From the NCBI GenBank assembly GCA_041178545.1, contig JBEGVB010000198.1, forward strand, positions 1 to 29,430: DNA of 29,430 nucleotides, given 5' to 3'. The notes under the pieces are model-generated. The model worked only from the letters and a program-made list of their open reading frames with translations, did no database searches and was not told where the DNA came from. This document shows positions 16,475-24,187 of the stretch, piece by piece. The stretch comes from JBEATZ01 sp041178545 (GTDB lineage: Bacteria; Planctomycetota; UBA1135; UBA2386). Position numbers and translations under genes: made by a program. Position 1 is the stretch's first letter, and every line of letters begins with the position of its first letter.

Positions 16475-17892
16475 TCGTACCCCAAGGCCTCCACGGGAGG
16501 CATGCGTGCCGCCTTGCGCGCGGGCAGCCAGGCCACCAGGAGCGACAACACGACTGCGCCGATGGCAACCTGCACGACCCACTCCGCCTCCAGTTGGCAG
16601 GGGATCACGGGCAGGTCGTAGAGCTGGCGCGGGAACAGTTCGAAGCCGAGGTTGGCGTGCATCCAGTCGTTGACCGGGTTGAGCCAGACGGCGCTCAGGA
16701 TGCCGATGCCGGTGCCGAGCGAGGCACCCGTCACGCCCACGACGAGGCCGCACAGCACGAACACCGAGCCCACGGCCTGTGGCGAGCCGCCGAGGGCGCT
16801 CAGGATGCCCAGGTCCTTCACCTTCTGCGAGACCATCATGTGGAGGGTCGCGTAGATGAGGAACGCACTCACCAGCATCACCGCGAACAGCACCAGCTTC
16901 ATCAGGGCCCGCTCGTGCTCGACGGCGTCGAGGAACACCTGGTTCTGCTGTTCCCACGTGAGCACGCTCACGGGACGGGTCCCGGTGCCCAGTGTTTGGC
17001 GCAAGTGCTGTTGCAGCCGCGCAGCCACCGCGTTGAGGTCGGCGCCGTCGCGCAGCCGCACGGCAACGTCCGTGACGATGTCGACGGAGCCGTCGTCCTC
17101 CGCGTCCTGGCCCAGCATGGTGCGCAGTGCCTCGATGGGGACCAGTGCCATCACCTCGTCGTGGAGGTCGTGGCCGGTGTCGAACGCGCCCGCGAACACG
17201 AATCGCTTCTGCAGCGCGGTGACCGTGTCGCCGCCCTTTGCACCGAACGCGGCGCTCACCACGTCCATCGGGTCGCCGGGCTGCAGGCCGAGCCCGAGCT
17301 GGCGGTTGGCGCGCGACTTGCCGAGCAGCAGCCCGGGCCAGATGGCGCGGTGGTCCTCGACGCGGGCCGGAGCCGGCAGGCCGGCGCGTTTCCTGCCGCG
17401 GTACTCGGCCTCTGCGGGCACGGACAGCGGTCGGGTCACGTCGGGCGCGCGCATCACCTCGGGCGCGCGGTCGAGCCAGTCGACGAGTCCCGTCACCTGA
17501 GGCTCCAGCTGCGGGTCGACGCCCACGAGCATCACGAAGCTGTTCTCGACGTTGTTGAAGTCGAGGTTCTGGGAGCGCACCACCGGGGCCATGCCCGAGG
17601 TCAGGTAGAACACGCCCACGTGCCGCAGCCGCGGCGCCGCCGCGACCAGGTCGTCGTCGCGCACGAGGGGGGCCAGTGCGGCCCAGGACTGGTTGTGCGG
17701 CAGGTCGGTGACCAGCAGGTCCGGCGTCGCCCGGCGCACGTCCTCACGGATGGCGCCGATGAAGCCCGAGAAGATGCCGATCACGACGATGAGCGCCCAG
17801 ACGGCAAGCGCCACGCCCACGATGCCGAGCAGGTTGACCCACCGCGTCACCAGGTAGCGCAGCGCCAGGAACCAGGCGAAGACCGCGGGCAT
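16471..17892 (-). CDS. LolC/LolE-family ABC transporter permease (proximal copy)
   Basis: 473 aa, paralogous to the permease at 14409-15746 and with the same layout: an N-terminal helix after FLALRYLVTRWVNLLG, a large periplasmic domain (~45-325), and a C-terminal FtsX-like domain with three helices. VEHERALMKLVLF and SQKVKDLGILSALGG match the coupling helix of LolC/LolE proteins. The C-terminus ends in an ARKAARMPPVEALGYE tail typical of the family. The ATG shares its A with the lysS stop (TGATG) and the stop overlaps the lolD start (ATGA). Two different permeases flanking one ATPase argue for a heterodimeric LolCE arrangement rather than a LolF homodimer. Confidence 0.93.
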   Translation of the reverse strand: MPAVFAWFLALRYLVTRWVNLLGIVGVALAVWALIVVIGIFSGFIGAIREDVRRATPDLLVTDLPHNQSWAALAPLVRDDDLVAAAPRLRHVGVFYLTSGMAPVVRSQNLDFNNVENSFVMLVGVDPQLEPQVTGLVDWLDRAPEVMRAPDVTRPLSVPAEAEYRGRKRAGLPAPARVEDHRAIWPGLLLGKSRANRQLGLGLQPGDPMDVVSAAFGAKGGDTVTALQKRFVFAGAFDTGHDLHDEVMALVPIEALRTMLGQDAEDDGSVDIVTDVAVRLRDGADLNAVAARLQQHLRQTLGTGTRPVSVLTWEQQNQVFLDAVEHERALMKLVLFAVMLVSAFLIYATLHMMVSQKVKDLGILSALGGSPQAVGSVFVLCGLVVGVTGASLGTGIGILSAVWLNPVNDWMHANLGFELFPRQLYDLPVIPCQLEAEWVVQVAIGAVVLSLLVAWLPARKAARMPPVEALGYE

Positions 17893-19388
17893 CAGCTCTC
17901 CGGCTGCGCGGGCGCGGGCGCGGCAGGCGCTGCTCCCTCGGCTGCCGCGGCGTCCATGCGGCGCAGCAGCGGGAAGAGCACCACGTCGCGGATCGAGGTC
18001 GACCCGGTCAGCAGCATGGCGAGCCGGTCGATGCCGATGCCGAGGCCGCCAGCGGGGGGCATGCCGAACTCCAGGGCCGTCACGTAGTCCTCGTCCACCT
18101 CGCTGGGCGACTCGTCGTCGTGGTGCTGGAGCTGGGCGCGGAAGCGCTGTTCCTGGTCGATCGGGTCGTTCAGCTCGCTGAACGCGTTGCCCAGTTCCAT
18201 GCCGGCCACGAACATCTCGAAGCGCTCGGCGATGCGCGGGTCGTCGGGGCTCTGCTTGGACAGCGGGCAGATCGCCACCGGGTAGTCGTGGACGAAGATG
18301 GGCCCCTGCAGCGTGTCCTCGACCGTGGCCTCGAACACGTCGTTGGCCAGCTTGAAGTGCTCGATGCCCTGCCACTTGAGGCCGAGCTGCTGCGCGCGCT
18401 GCGTGACCGACTGCGGGTCGAAGAAGTCGACGCCGGGGTTCTGCTGCGCGAAGAGGTCGAGGTACTTCGCCTTCTGGAACGGCGGCCGCAGGTCGTACTC
18501 ACGGCCGCGGAAGGTGACCTTGGAGTTGCCGCCAAGCACCGTGTCCACGAGGTGGGCGAAGAGCCCCTCGACGCGGTCCATGATGTCGCGGTAGTCCGCC
18601 CAAGCCTCGTAGCTCTCCAGCATGGTGAACTCGGGGTTGTGGCGGGTGCTGATGCCCTCGTTGCGGAACACGCGCGCGATCTCGTAGACGCGCTCCATGC
18701 CGCCCACGAGCAGGCGCTTCAGGTACAGCTCCGGCGCGATGCGCAGGTAGAGCTGCATGTCGAGGGCGTTGTGGTGCGTGACGAACGGGCGAGCCGTGGC
18801 GCCGCCGAAGATCGGCTGCAGCACGGGGGTCTCGACCTCGAGGTAGCCGCGCGAGTCGAAGTAGCGGCGCACCTCGCGCAGGATCTTCGCGCGGGTCGCG
18901 AAGGTGTTGCGCACGTCGGGGTTGGTGAACAGGTCGACGTAGCGCATGCGGTAGCGCTGTTCCACGTCGGTGAGTCCGTGCCACTTCTCCGGTGCCGGGC
19001 GCAGGGCCTTCGAGGCCAGCACCACGTCCTTGGCCCAGATGGTCGCCTCGCCCTTCTGGGTGCGGCCGACCTCGCCCGTGACCACCACCAGGTCGTTGGC
19101 CTCGATGCGCTTGCGGTCGGGCCAGAACGCCGGCAGCCGGTCGCGCTCGAAGCCGATCTGCACGTGGCCGGTCTGGTCGTGAAGGTGGCTGAACCGCAGC
19201 TTGCCGAAGTCGCGGACCTGGGTCAGGCGACCGGCGAGGGTCACGGTCTGCCCCATGCGGCTGTCGAAGGCGTCCAGCAGCGGCTGGACCGGCTCGGCCT
19301 TGGGCGTGCGTGGGGGATAGGGAGACACGCCGGCGGCACGCAGTGCCTCCAGCTTCTCCAGTCGGTCCTTGGCGATTCCGTCGGTCAA
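17892..19388 (-). CDS. lysS: Class II lysyl-tRNA synthetase
   Basis: 498 aa, normal for bacterial LysRS-II. The start is a TTG at 19388, supported by GAGGAG four bases upstream and by the IAKDRLEKLEALRAAGVSPYP opening typical of the family. An OB-fold anticodon-binding domain (~40-165, LAGRLTQVRDFGKLRFSHL) precedes the class II catalytic core: motif 1 in RRYFDSRGYLEVETPVLQP, motif 2 in FRNEGISTRHNPEFTMLE, and motif 3 in GLGIGIDRLAMLLT followed by SIRDVVLFPLLR. It charges tRNA-Lys in the cytoplasm. The C-terminal ~25 residues are an Ala/Pro-rich extension beyond the usual end. It is the first gene of an operon with the Lol exporter, joined by a TGATG overlap. Confidence 0.98.
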   Translation of the reverse strand: MTDGIAKDRLEKLEALRAAGVSPYPPRTPKAEPVQPLLDAFDSRMGQTVTLAGRLTQVRDFGKLRFSHLHDQTGHVQIGFERDRLPAFWPDRKRIEANDLVVVTGEVGRTQKGEATIWAKDVVLASKALRPAPEKWHGLTDVEQRYRMRYVDLFTNPDVRNTFATRAKILREVRRYFDSRGYLEVETPVLQPIFGGATARPFVTHHNALDMQLYLRIAPELYLKRLLVGGMERVYEIARVFRNEGISTRHNPEFTMLESYEAWADYRDIMDRVEGLFAHLVDTVLGGNSKVTFRGREYDLRPPFQKAKYLDLFAQQNPGVDFFDPQSVTQRAQQLGLKWQGIEHFKLANDVFEATVEDTLQGPIFVHDYPVAICPLSKQSPDDPRIAERFEMFVAGMELGNAFSELNDPIDQEQRFRAQLQHHDDESPSEVDEDYVTALEFGMPPAGGLGIGIDRLAMLLTGSTSIRDVVLFPLLRRMDAAAAEGAAPAAPAPAQPES

Positions 19389-19392
19389 GTGG

Positions 19393-19398
19393 CTCCTC
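19393..19398 (-). promoter_or_regulatory. Shine-Dalgarno site fixing the lysS TTG start
   Basis: GAGGAG on the minus strand lies four bases upstream of the TTG. It is one of the few strong Shine-Dalgarno sites in the window and selects this uncommon start codon over other in-frame options. Confidence 0.75.
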
Positions 19399-19580
19399 GA
19401 AGGCGGAGGAGGATAGGAGGACGGGGAGACCAGTTGAAGGATCCGGAGTGGAACCCGCTGCCCGTTGGCAAGGGGGTTTTCGGGTCGGGACCCACCGGTA
19501 CGGCCCACCGGGGGACCGGGCGGCTGGAAAGGGAGGGGCAGACCGGGTCTCATGTTCCGCCTGCACCCCTCGGGTCCCCG

Positions 19581-19973
19581 ATGCGTTGCACCACCTGCTA
19601 CCTGCTGGTCGCGGCCCTCCTCCTGACCGCGCTGTTGGTCGGCAACCCCCTGCCCCGCAGGGAGGTCGCCGCCGCGGGCGGTGTCGTCCCCATGCAGGTG
19701 GCAGTCGTCGAGCCCCATTGCCCGGATCCGGCACTCGCCCCCGAGGTGGTGCGCCACGAGATCCGCGACGGGCGCCACGTCTGGTGGCTGCGCGACGGCG
19801 GGGCCGTGGTGGTTCAGGAGGGACTGGCCGTGCGGTTGGCGGCTGGAGTCGACCCGCTCGGTCCGGCTCCCGACGCGCACCCGACCGCCACGGGCGCAGT
19901 GCCTGCCGAGGCGGTCCATGCCGCGGCTCCCGGAGCAGCAGAGGCTGCTGCCGTCGGCCACGACCCGCGTTGA
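19581..19973 (+). CDS. Small exported or membrane-anchored hypothetical protein
   Basis: 130 aa. The N-terminus has a basic residue, two cysteines and a strongly hydrophobic stretch (about 6-21, YLLVAALLLTALLVG) that could be a signal peptide or single anchor. The rest is Ala/Val/Pro-rich, with a middle segment containing RHVWWLRDGGAVVVQ and a low-complexity Ala/Pro tail. I recognise no family. No clear ribosome-binding site precedes the ATG. It is divergent from lysS (192 bases between starts, where I see no convincing promoter) and precedes the molybdate locus by 97 bases. A real gene is favoured by the hydrophobic leader and the lack of any rival frame, but it remains uncertain. Confidence 0.55.
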   Translation: MRCTTCYLLVAALLLTALLVGNPLPRREVAAAGGVVPMQVAVVEPHCPDPALAPEVVRHEIRDGRHVWWLRDGGAVVVQEGLAVRLAAGVDPLGPAPDAHPTATGAVPAEAVHAAAPGAAEAAAVGHDPR

Positions 19974-19999
19974 GCCTGGGCACCCTGGTTTCGTCCCGC

Positions 20000-20019
20000 A
20001 TCCTTGCGTTTGCGAGGAT
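20000..20019 (+). terminator. Weak hairpin downstream of the small exported protein gene
   Basis: ATCCTTGC pairs with GCGAGGAT (one G-T pair) around a GTTT loop, 26 bases after the stop at 19973. No U-tract follows. It may end transcription of the small gene before the molybdate promoter, or be part of repeated ATCCTTGCG elements: the same nine bases recur at 20018-20026. Confidence 0.3.
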
Positions 20020-20035
20020 CCTTGCGCGCCAAACC

Positions 20036-20064
20036 TTGCAGGTGCCAGTGATCATGTCCAGAAT
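20036..20064 (+). promoter_or_regulatory. Predicted sigma70-type promoter of the molybdate operon
   Basis: TTGCAG at 20036-20041 and CAGAAT at 20059-20064 are separated by exactly 17 bases and match -35/-10 consensus well for this GC-rich genome. Transcription would begin about seven bases after the -10, at or next to the ATG at 20071, so the mRNA would be leaderless or nearly so. Confidence 0.5.
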
Positions 20065-20078
20065 GCTGGCATGATCAC
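20048..20078 (+). promoter_or_regulatory. Palindromic operator or hairpin covering the -10 and start codon
   Basis: GTGATCATG (20048-20056) and CATGATCAC (20070-20078) are perfect inverted repeats. Inside them CCAG and CTGG also pair around AATG, so the whole site is a nearly continuous dyad with one unpaired T. It is centred near the -10 and covers the predicted start of transcription and the ATG of the HTH-TOBE regulator. This is the expected position for an autorepressor operator; a hairpin sequestering the start codon is the alternative if transcription begins further upstream. Confidence 0.55.
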
Positions 20079-20505
20079 CTACCGGCTCGGGCAGGCGGCG
20101 CGGCTCCTCGGCGTGAGCCCTGACACCGTGCGCAGGCTGGCCGACACGGGCAAGCTGCGCACCCGGCGCAGTCCCGGCGGGCAGCGGCTGGTGGACGGGG
20201 TGCAACTGGCCAAGCTGGCCCAGCGCATCGACCTCGACCCCGAGTTCGCGCGGGTCAGTTCGGCCCGCAACCACATGCTGGGGATCGTGACCAAGGTCAC
20301 CTGCGACAAGGTGGCGGCCCAGGTGGAGATGCGCTGCGGCCCGTTCCGCCTGGTCTCGCTCATCACCCGCGAGTCGGTGGAGACCATGGGGCTCCAGCCT
20401 GGGGTCATGGTCCACGCGGTGGTGAAGTCCACCAACGTGGTGGTGGAGCTGGCGGATGCGTCCCTCGGCGCCATGGCCGGCGAGGACGGGGACGCGAGCG
20501 CATGA
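20071..20505 (+). CDS. HTH-TOBE (Mop) molybdate-responsive regulator
   Basis: 144 aa. Residues ~3-45 form a MerR/excisionase-type helix-turn-helix (LGQAARLLGVSPDTVRRLADTGKL with RSPGGQR). Residues ~66-132 form a single molbindin/TOBE domain (HMLGIVTKVTCDKVAAQVEM, then MGLQPGVMVHAVVKSTNVVVE) that in this family binds molybdate or tungstate. It therefore probably senses oxyanion and controls the modABC genes it precedes, acting like a compact ModE. The stop overlaps the modA start (ATGA). The ATG is embedded in a palindrome, which suggests autoregulation. The domain pair is clear; whether it is a repressor or an activator is not. Confidence 0.92.
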   Translation: MITYRLGQAARLLGVSPDTVRRLADTGKLRTRRSPGGQRLVDGVQLAKLAQRIDLDPEFARVSSARNHMLGIVTKVTCDKVAAQVEMRCGPFRLVSLITRESVETMGLQPGVMVHAVVKSTNVVVELADASLGAMAGEDGDASA

Positions 20506-21248
20506 ACCCGTGGGGGGGTGCCGCACTCGCGGCCGGCATCGCCCTCGGGGCCGCAGCCTGCAGCCCGTCGGCGCCGGCACCCGACACGGTGCGCGTGTTC
20601 GCGGCTGCATCGCTGGCAGCGCCGTTCGAGGAGCTGGCCGCCGCGTTCGAGCGGCGTCACCCCGGGCTGCGCGTGGAGCTGCATTGTGCCGGATCGGCCC
20701 AACTGGCCCTGCAGCTGCGCGAGGGGGCCCGCGCCGACGTGTTCGCGTCCGCGGACGTGCCCAACATGGACAAGGTGGTGGGTGCGGGGGCCACCTGCGC
20801 TGCGCCGGTGACCCTCGTCACCAACCGGTTGGCCGTGGTGGTGCCTGTAGGCAACCCGAAGGGGATCCGTTCCCTCGCCGACCTCGCACGCGGTGACCTG
20901 GCCGTGGCGCTCTGCGGTCCCGAGGTGCCTGCCGGTCGGTATGCGCGCGAGGCCCTCGCCAGCGCCGGTGTCGAGGTCAGGTCGCGGTCCGACGAGGGCA
21001 ACGTGCGCGCGCTGGTCGCCAAGGTGCAGCTCGGCGAGCTCGACGCATGCATCGCCTTCGCAACCGACGCCCGTGCGCGCGGGGTGGAGGGCATCGCGCT
21101 GCCGCCGCAGCACGACGTGACCGCCACCTACCCGGTTGCCGTGCTGCGCAGCGGCACGAACGAGGCCGGCGGACGTGGGTTCGTGGCGTTCGCGCAGGGG
21201 GACGAAGGGCGCGCCGTGCTCGTGCGCCACGGGTTCGGGGTGCCGTGA
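20502..21248 (+). CDS. modA: Molybdate ABC transporter substrate-binding lipoprotein ModA
   Basis: 248 aa. A short signal ends in GAAAC (Cys20), making it a lipoprotein, as expected for binding proteins tethered in the periplasm. The mature part begins with VRVFAAASLAAPFEELAAAFE, which holds the Ser that contacts the oxyanion in ModA, followed by the GSAQLALQLREGARADVFASAD block typical of the family. The later EVPAGRYAREAL and TYPVAVLR segments also fit. It captures molybdate (possibly tungstate) for ModBC. It overlaps the regulator by four bases and modB by four bases (GTGA). Confidence 0.96.
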   Translation: MNPWGGAALAAGIALGAAACSPSAPAPDTVRVFAAASLAAPFEELAAAFERRHPGLRVELHCAGSAQLALQLREGARADVFASADVPNMDKVVGAGATCAAPVTLVTNRLAVVVPVGNPKGIRSLADLARGDLAVALCGPEVPAGRYAREALASAGVEVRSRSDEGNVRALVAKVQLGELDACIAFATDARARGVEGIALPPQHDVTATYPVAVLRSGTNEAGGRGFVAFAQGDEGRAVLVRHGFGVP

Positions 21249-22039
21249 ACCGGGGCGCACACACACCGCTGCGGTTGCTGCTGGGCGCGGTCGCTGCACT
21301 CGCAGTGCTGTTGTTCCTGCTGCCGCTCGCAGGCCTGCTGGTGCGTGCGCCGTGGGAAGGGCTCGGCTCGTTGCTCGCGTCGCCAGCACTGCATGACGCG
21401 ATGGGGCTCTCGTTGCTCAGCTCGCTGGGCGCGCTCGTGGTCGCCGTCGTGCTCGGCCTGCCGCTGGCGGTCTGGCTCGCTGCCGGGTCCTCCGTGCTGC
21501 GCACCCTCGCACGCATCGTCGTCATGCTGCCCGTGGTGCTGCCGCCGGTGGTGGCAGGCCTTGCACTGCTGCTCGCCTTCGGCCGCAACGGCATCGTCGG
21601 CCGCTGGCTGGAGGCCGTGTCCGGGGTGACGGTCCCGTTCACCACCACGGCCACGGTGGTGGCCGCTGCCTACACGGGGATGCCCTTCTTCGTGCTCAGT
21701 GCGGAGGCCGGACTCCGCGGCCTCGACCGACGCCACCTCGAGGTGGCCGCCACCCTGGGCGCAGGTCCGTTGCGTCGGTTCCTCACCGTGACCGTGCCCA
21801 TGGTGTTGCCGTCGCTCGGCGCCGGGGCCCTGCTGTGCTGGGCGCGCGCACTGGGCGAGTTCTGCGCCACGCAGACCTTTGCCGGCAACCTGCAGGGCAC
21901 GACGCGCACCATGCCGCTCGCGTGCGGCATCGCGCTCGAGACCGACCCCGACCTTGCCATCGTGCTGGGCCTGCTGCTGGGCTCGGTCTCGGTGGCGGTG
22001 CTGTTCCTCCTGCGCAACGCACTGCAGGTGCGCCGGTGA
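21245..22039 (+). CDS. modB: Molybdate ABC transporter permease ModB
   Basis: 264 aa from a GTG that overlaps the modA stop. It has about six membrane helices, starting near residues 13-33. The EAA loop that docks on the ATPase is LEVAATLGAGPLRRF, preceded by GLRGLDRR and followed by VTVPMVLPSL. LPPVVAGLALLLAFGRNGIVG is the ModB/CysT-type signature between helices. It forms the inner-membrane channel as a homodimer with ModC. Its stop overlaps the modC start (GTGA), so all four genes are read as one coupled unit. Confidence 0.96.
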   Translation: MNRGAHTPLRLLLGAVAALAVLLFLLPLAGLLVRAPWEGLGSLLASPALHDAMGLSLLSSLGALVVAVVLGLPLAVWLAAGSSVLRTLARIVVMLPVVLPPVVAGLALLLAFGRNGIVGRWLEAVSGVTVPFTTTATVVAAAYTGMPFFVLSAEAGLRGLDRRHLEVAATLGAGPLRRFLTVTVPMVLPSLGAGALLCWARALGEFCATQTFAGNLQGTTRTMPLACGIALETDPDLAIVLGLLLGSVSVAVLFLLRNALQVRR

Positions 22040-23088
22040 GCCTGTGGTTCGACGCAACGGTGGCGCGCGGTGGCTTCCGCGTGACGGCACGCCTCGAGGT
22101 CGCGCCGGGGGAGACGCTTGCACTGGTGGGACCCAACGGGGCCGGCAAGTCGAGCTGCCTGCATGCCATGGCAGGGCTGCTCGGGGTCGAGCGCGGCACG
22201 GTCCGCCTCGGCACCACCGTGATGGACGACCCAGCGGCAGGCACGTGGGTCCCGGCCGAGGGGCGCGGTGCGGGACTCGTCCCGCAGGCGAGCCTGCTGT
22301 TCCCGCACCTGTCGGCACGGGACAACGTCGGTTACGGCATGCGCGCGCGAGGGACGCCGGTTGTCGAGGTGCGGCGTCGTGCCGACGAACTGCTCGAGCA
22401 GGTCGGCCTCGGCGGGTTCGGCGGCCGCAGGCCGCGTGAGCTGTCGGGCGGTGAGTCCCAGCGCGTCGCGCTGGCACGTGCACTGGCCGTGCGCCCGCGC
22501 ATGCTGCTGCTCGACGAGCCGCTGTCCGCGGTGGACGCGTCGGGACGACTCGAGCTGCGACAACTCCTCCAGCGCGTGCTCGCGGACTTCGCGGGGCCCG
22601 CCCTCGTGGTCACGCACGACCCCGTCGACGCCTTCGTGCTCGCCGACCGCATTGCGGTGCTGGAGCAGGGGCAGCTGGTGCAGGAGGGCAGCGCGGCCGA
22701 GATCGGCAGCAGCCCGCGCACGCGCTACGTGGCCGACCTGGTGGGCCTCAACTTCCTGCGCGGCAGCGTGCACGACAGCATCATGGCCGTCGACGGCGGC
22801 GGGCAGCTCGTCGTCGCGACCACGGTGGAGGGGCGCGCCGTGGCCACCGTGCACCCCCGTGCCCTCTCGCTCTTCCGCGAACGGCCCAGTGGTTCGCCCC
22901 GCAACGTGTGGCAGGCCACCGTGGCGCGCGTCGAGCCCGCGCTCAGCGGGCGTCGCGTGCAGCTGGGAGGCCCGGTGCCGCTCGTGGCCGAGGTGACGCA
23001 GTCCGCAGTCGACGAGCTCGGCATCCGTCCCGGCGCCACGGTGTGGGTGGCGCTCAAGGCGACCGAGGTCGGCGTGATGCCTGCCTGA
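22036..23088 (+). CDS. modC: Molybdate ABC transporter ATP-binding protein ModC
   Basis: 350 aa from GTG 22036, near the ~350 aa usual for ModC. Walker A is GPNGAGKSS, the Q-loop is in GLVPQASLLFPHLSARDNV, the signature is LSGGESQRVALARAL, Walker B is MLLLDEPLSAVD and the switch is VVTHD. After residue ~230 comes a regulatory extension, with a final TOBE/Mop domain (WQATVARVEPALSGRRVQLG, then IRPGATVWVALKATEV) that can bind oxyanion and tune transport. It hydrolyses ATP to drive import through ModB. It is the last gene of the operon and converges on the Rieske gene after 13 bases, with no visible terminator. Confidence 0.96.
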   Translation: MSLWFDATVARGGFRVTARLEVAPGETLALVGPNGAGKSSCLHAMAGLLGVERGTVRLGTTVMDDPAAGTWVPAEGRGAGLVPQASLLFPHLSARDNVGYGMRARGTPVVEVRRRADELLEQVGLGGFGGRRPRELSGGESQRVALARALAVRPRMLLLDEPLSAVDASGRLELRQLLQRVLADFAGPALVVTHDPVDAFVLADRIAVLEQGQLVQEGSAAEIGSSPRTRYVADLVGLNFLRGSVHDSIMAVDGGGQLVVATTVEGRAVATVHPRALSLFRERPSGSPRNVWQATVARVEPALSGRRVQLGGPVPLVAEVTQSAVDELGIRPGATVWVALKATEVGVMPA

Positions 23089-23101
23089 GGGTGCGGGGAA
23101 C

Positions 23102-23413
23102 TCAGGACGCGGCGATGCCTACTTGCAGCCTGCCGCCCACCTCGCGCACCGGGTAGGTGCGCACGTCCCAGTCCTTGCCCACGTCGCAGGCGCCCGTGCG
23201 CAGGTCGAACTGCCAGCAGTGCAGGTAGCACACGGCCTTGCCGTCGATCACGCTGCCGTCGCACAGCGGTGCGCCCGCATGGGGGCACGCGTTGTCGATG
23301 GCGAGCCACTCGTCGCGGTCGCGGAACACCGCGATCCAGCGGTCGCCGATGCGCACCGGTGCGCCGGGTGCGAGCTTGAGGCCCGAGGCCTCGCCGATGT
23401 CGTGCCAGTTCAT
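23102..23413 (-). CDS. Small Rieske [2Fe-2S] ferredoxin (NirD-like)
   Basis: 103 aa, a free-standing Rieske domain. The cluster ligands are visible: Cys43-x-His45 in ACPHAG and Cys62-x2-His65 in CYLHCWQFD, followed by the LRTG turn typical of Rieske ferredoxins. It is soluble and should pass electrons to an oxygenase or reductase that is not encoded nearby; similarity to nitrite reductase small subunits (NirD) is general. Its ATG overlaps the trmB stop as ATGA, so it is co-translated with the tRNA methyltransferase, an unexpected partner. The reductase or oxygenase it serves cannot be inferred from this window. Confidence 0.93.
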   Translation of the reverse strand: MNWHDIGEASGLKLAPGAPVRIGDRWIAVFRDRDEWLAIDNACPHAGAPLCDGSVIDGKAVCYLHCWQFDLRTGACDVGKDWDVRTYPVREVGGRLQVGIAAS

Positions 23414-24147
23414 GCTGGTTGCGGGGTTGCGACCTTGCGGAAGGCGTAGCGTCGGATCACGCGGCCCTCCTCGATGTACTTGCGCTCGAAGTTGGTGGGG
23501 CTGAACGCGTGCCCAGGGCCCAGCTGCTGCAGCCGCTGTTCCTCGGCCTCGTCGCGCTCGAACCAAGGGGAACTGCCCACGACCCTGCACACCTGGCCGG
23601 CATAGGCAGCGTTGTCGGTTGCCACGTAGAGCCAGCCGTCGGCGCGCAGGGCGCGCGCCACCGTTGCCGGCACCTCGTCCGTGAAGAACCGCCTGCCCTT
23701 GTGGCGGCGCTTCGGCCACGGGTCGGGGAAGTAGACGTGCAGCGCCGCCAGCTCGCCCGGCTCGACGCGGTCCTGCAGGAACAGCTTGCCGTTGTCGACC
23801 AGGAGCAGCCCGTTGGTGCGCCCGGACTTCTTGAGGCGGTCGGCAGCGAACTCGGCGTAGGCGGGCGCGGCCTCGATGCCCAGGTGGAACACGCGCGGCC
23901 GCGCCTCCGTGGCAGCGACGAGGAACGCACCCTTGCCAGAGCCGACCTCGATCTCGACGTCGGCGAACCCTGCTGGCACCAGTGCTCGCAGCGCGGGTGG
24001 GTTGGCGCCGCCGTGCACCACGAAGGCACCGGGGTCCACCTCGGTGGGGTTCACCCGTTGGCGGAACGCCAGCTTGCCGCCCTGGTGCATGCGCGGGTTG
24101 AAGGCCCGGTTGCCCTCGGTGCGCGGTGCGTCGTCGTCCTCGGTCAT
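23410..24147 (-). CDS. trmB: tRNA (guanine-N7-)-methyltransferase TrmB
   Basis: 245 aa. Motif I, EVGSGKGAFLVA, binds S-adenosylmethionine. The family signature FPDPWPKRRHKGRR contacts tRNA, and the C-terminal SPTNFERKYIEEGR closes the active site as in TrmB. The first ~45 residues are a polar, probably flexible extension. It methylates G46 in the variable loop of tRNAs. It is 40 bases downstream of the metallo-hydrolase gene and overlaps the Rieske gene by four bases. No Shine-Dalgarno is evident before its ATG. Confidence 0.96.
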   Translation of the reverse strand: MTEDDDAPRTEGNRAFNPRMHQGGKLAFRQRVNPTEVDPGAFVVHGGANPPALRALVPAGFADVEIEVGSGKGAFLVAATEARPRVFHLGIEAAPAYAEFAADRLKKSGRTNGLLLVDNGKLFLQDRVEPGELAALHVYFPDPWPKRRHKGRRFFTDEVPATVARALRADGWLYVATDNAAYAGQVCRVVGSSPWFERDEAEEQRLQQLGPGHAFSPTNFERKYIEEGRVIRRYAFRKVATPQPA

Positions 24148-24187
24148 CGTTGCGAGCGTAGTCTGCGGGGTCCCTTCAACCCACGGT

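Noticed and set aside
276..23088. Impression that T-ending codons (GTT, TTT, GGT) cluster before certain following bases
   Set aside because: Counter-examples appeared on checking by eye, and a real codon-pair count would be needed before any claim.
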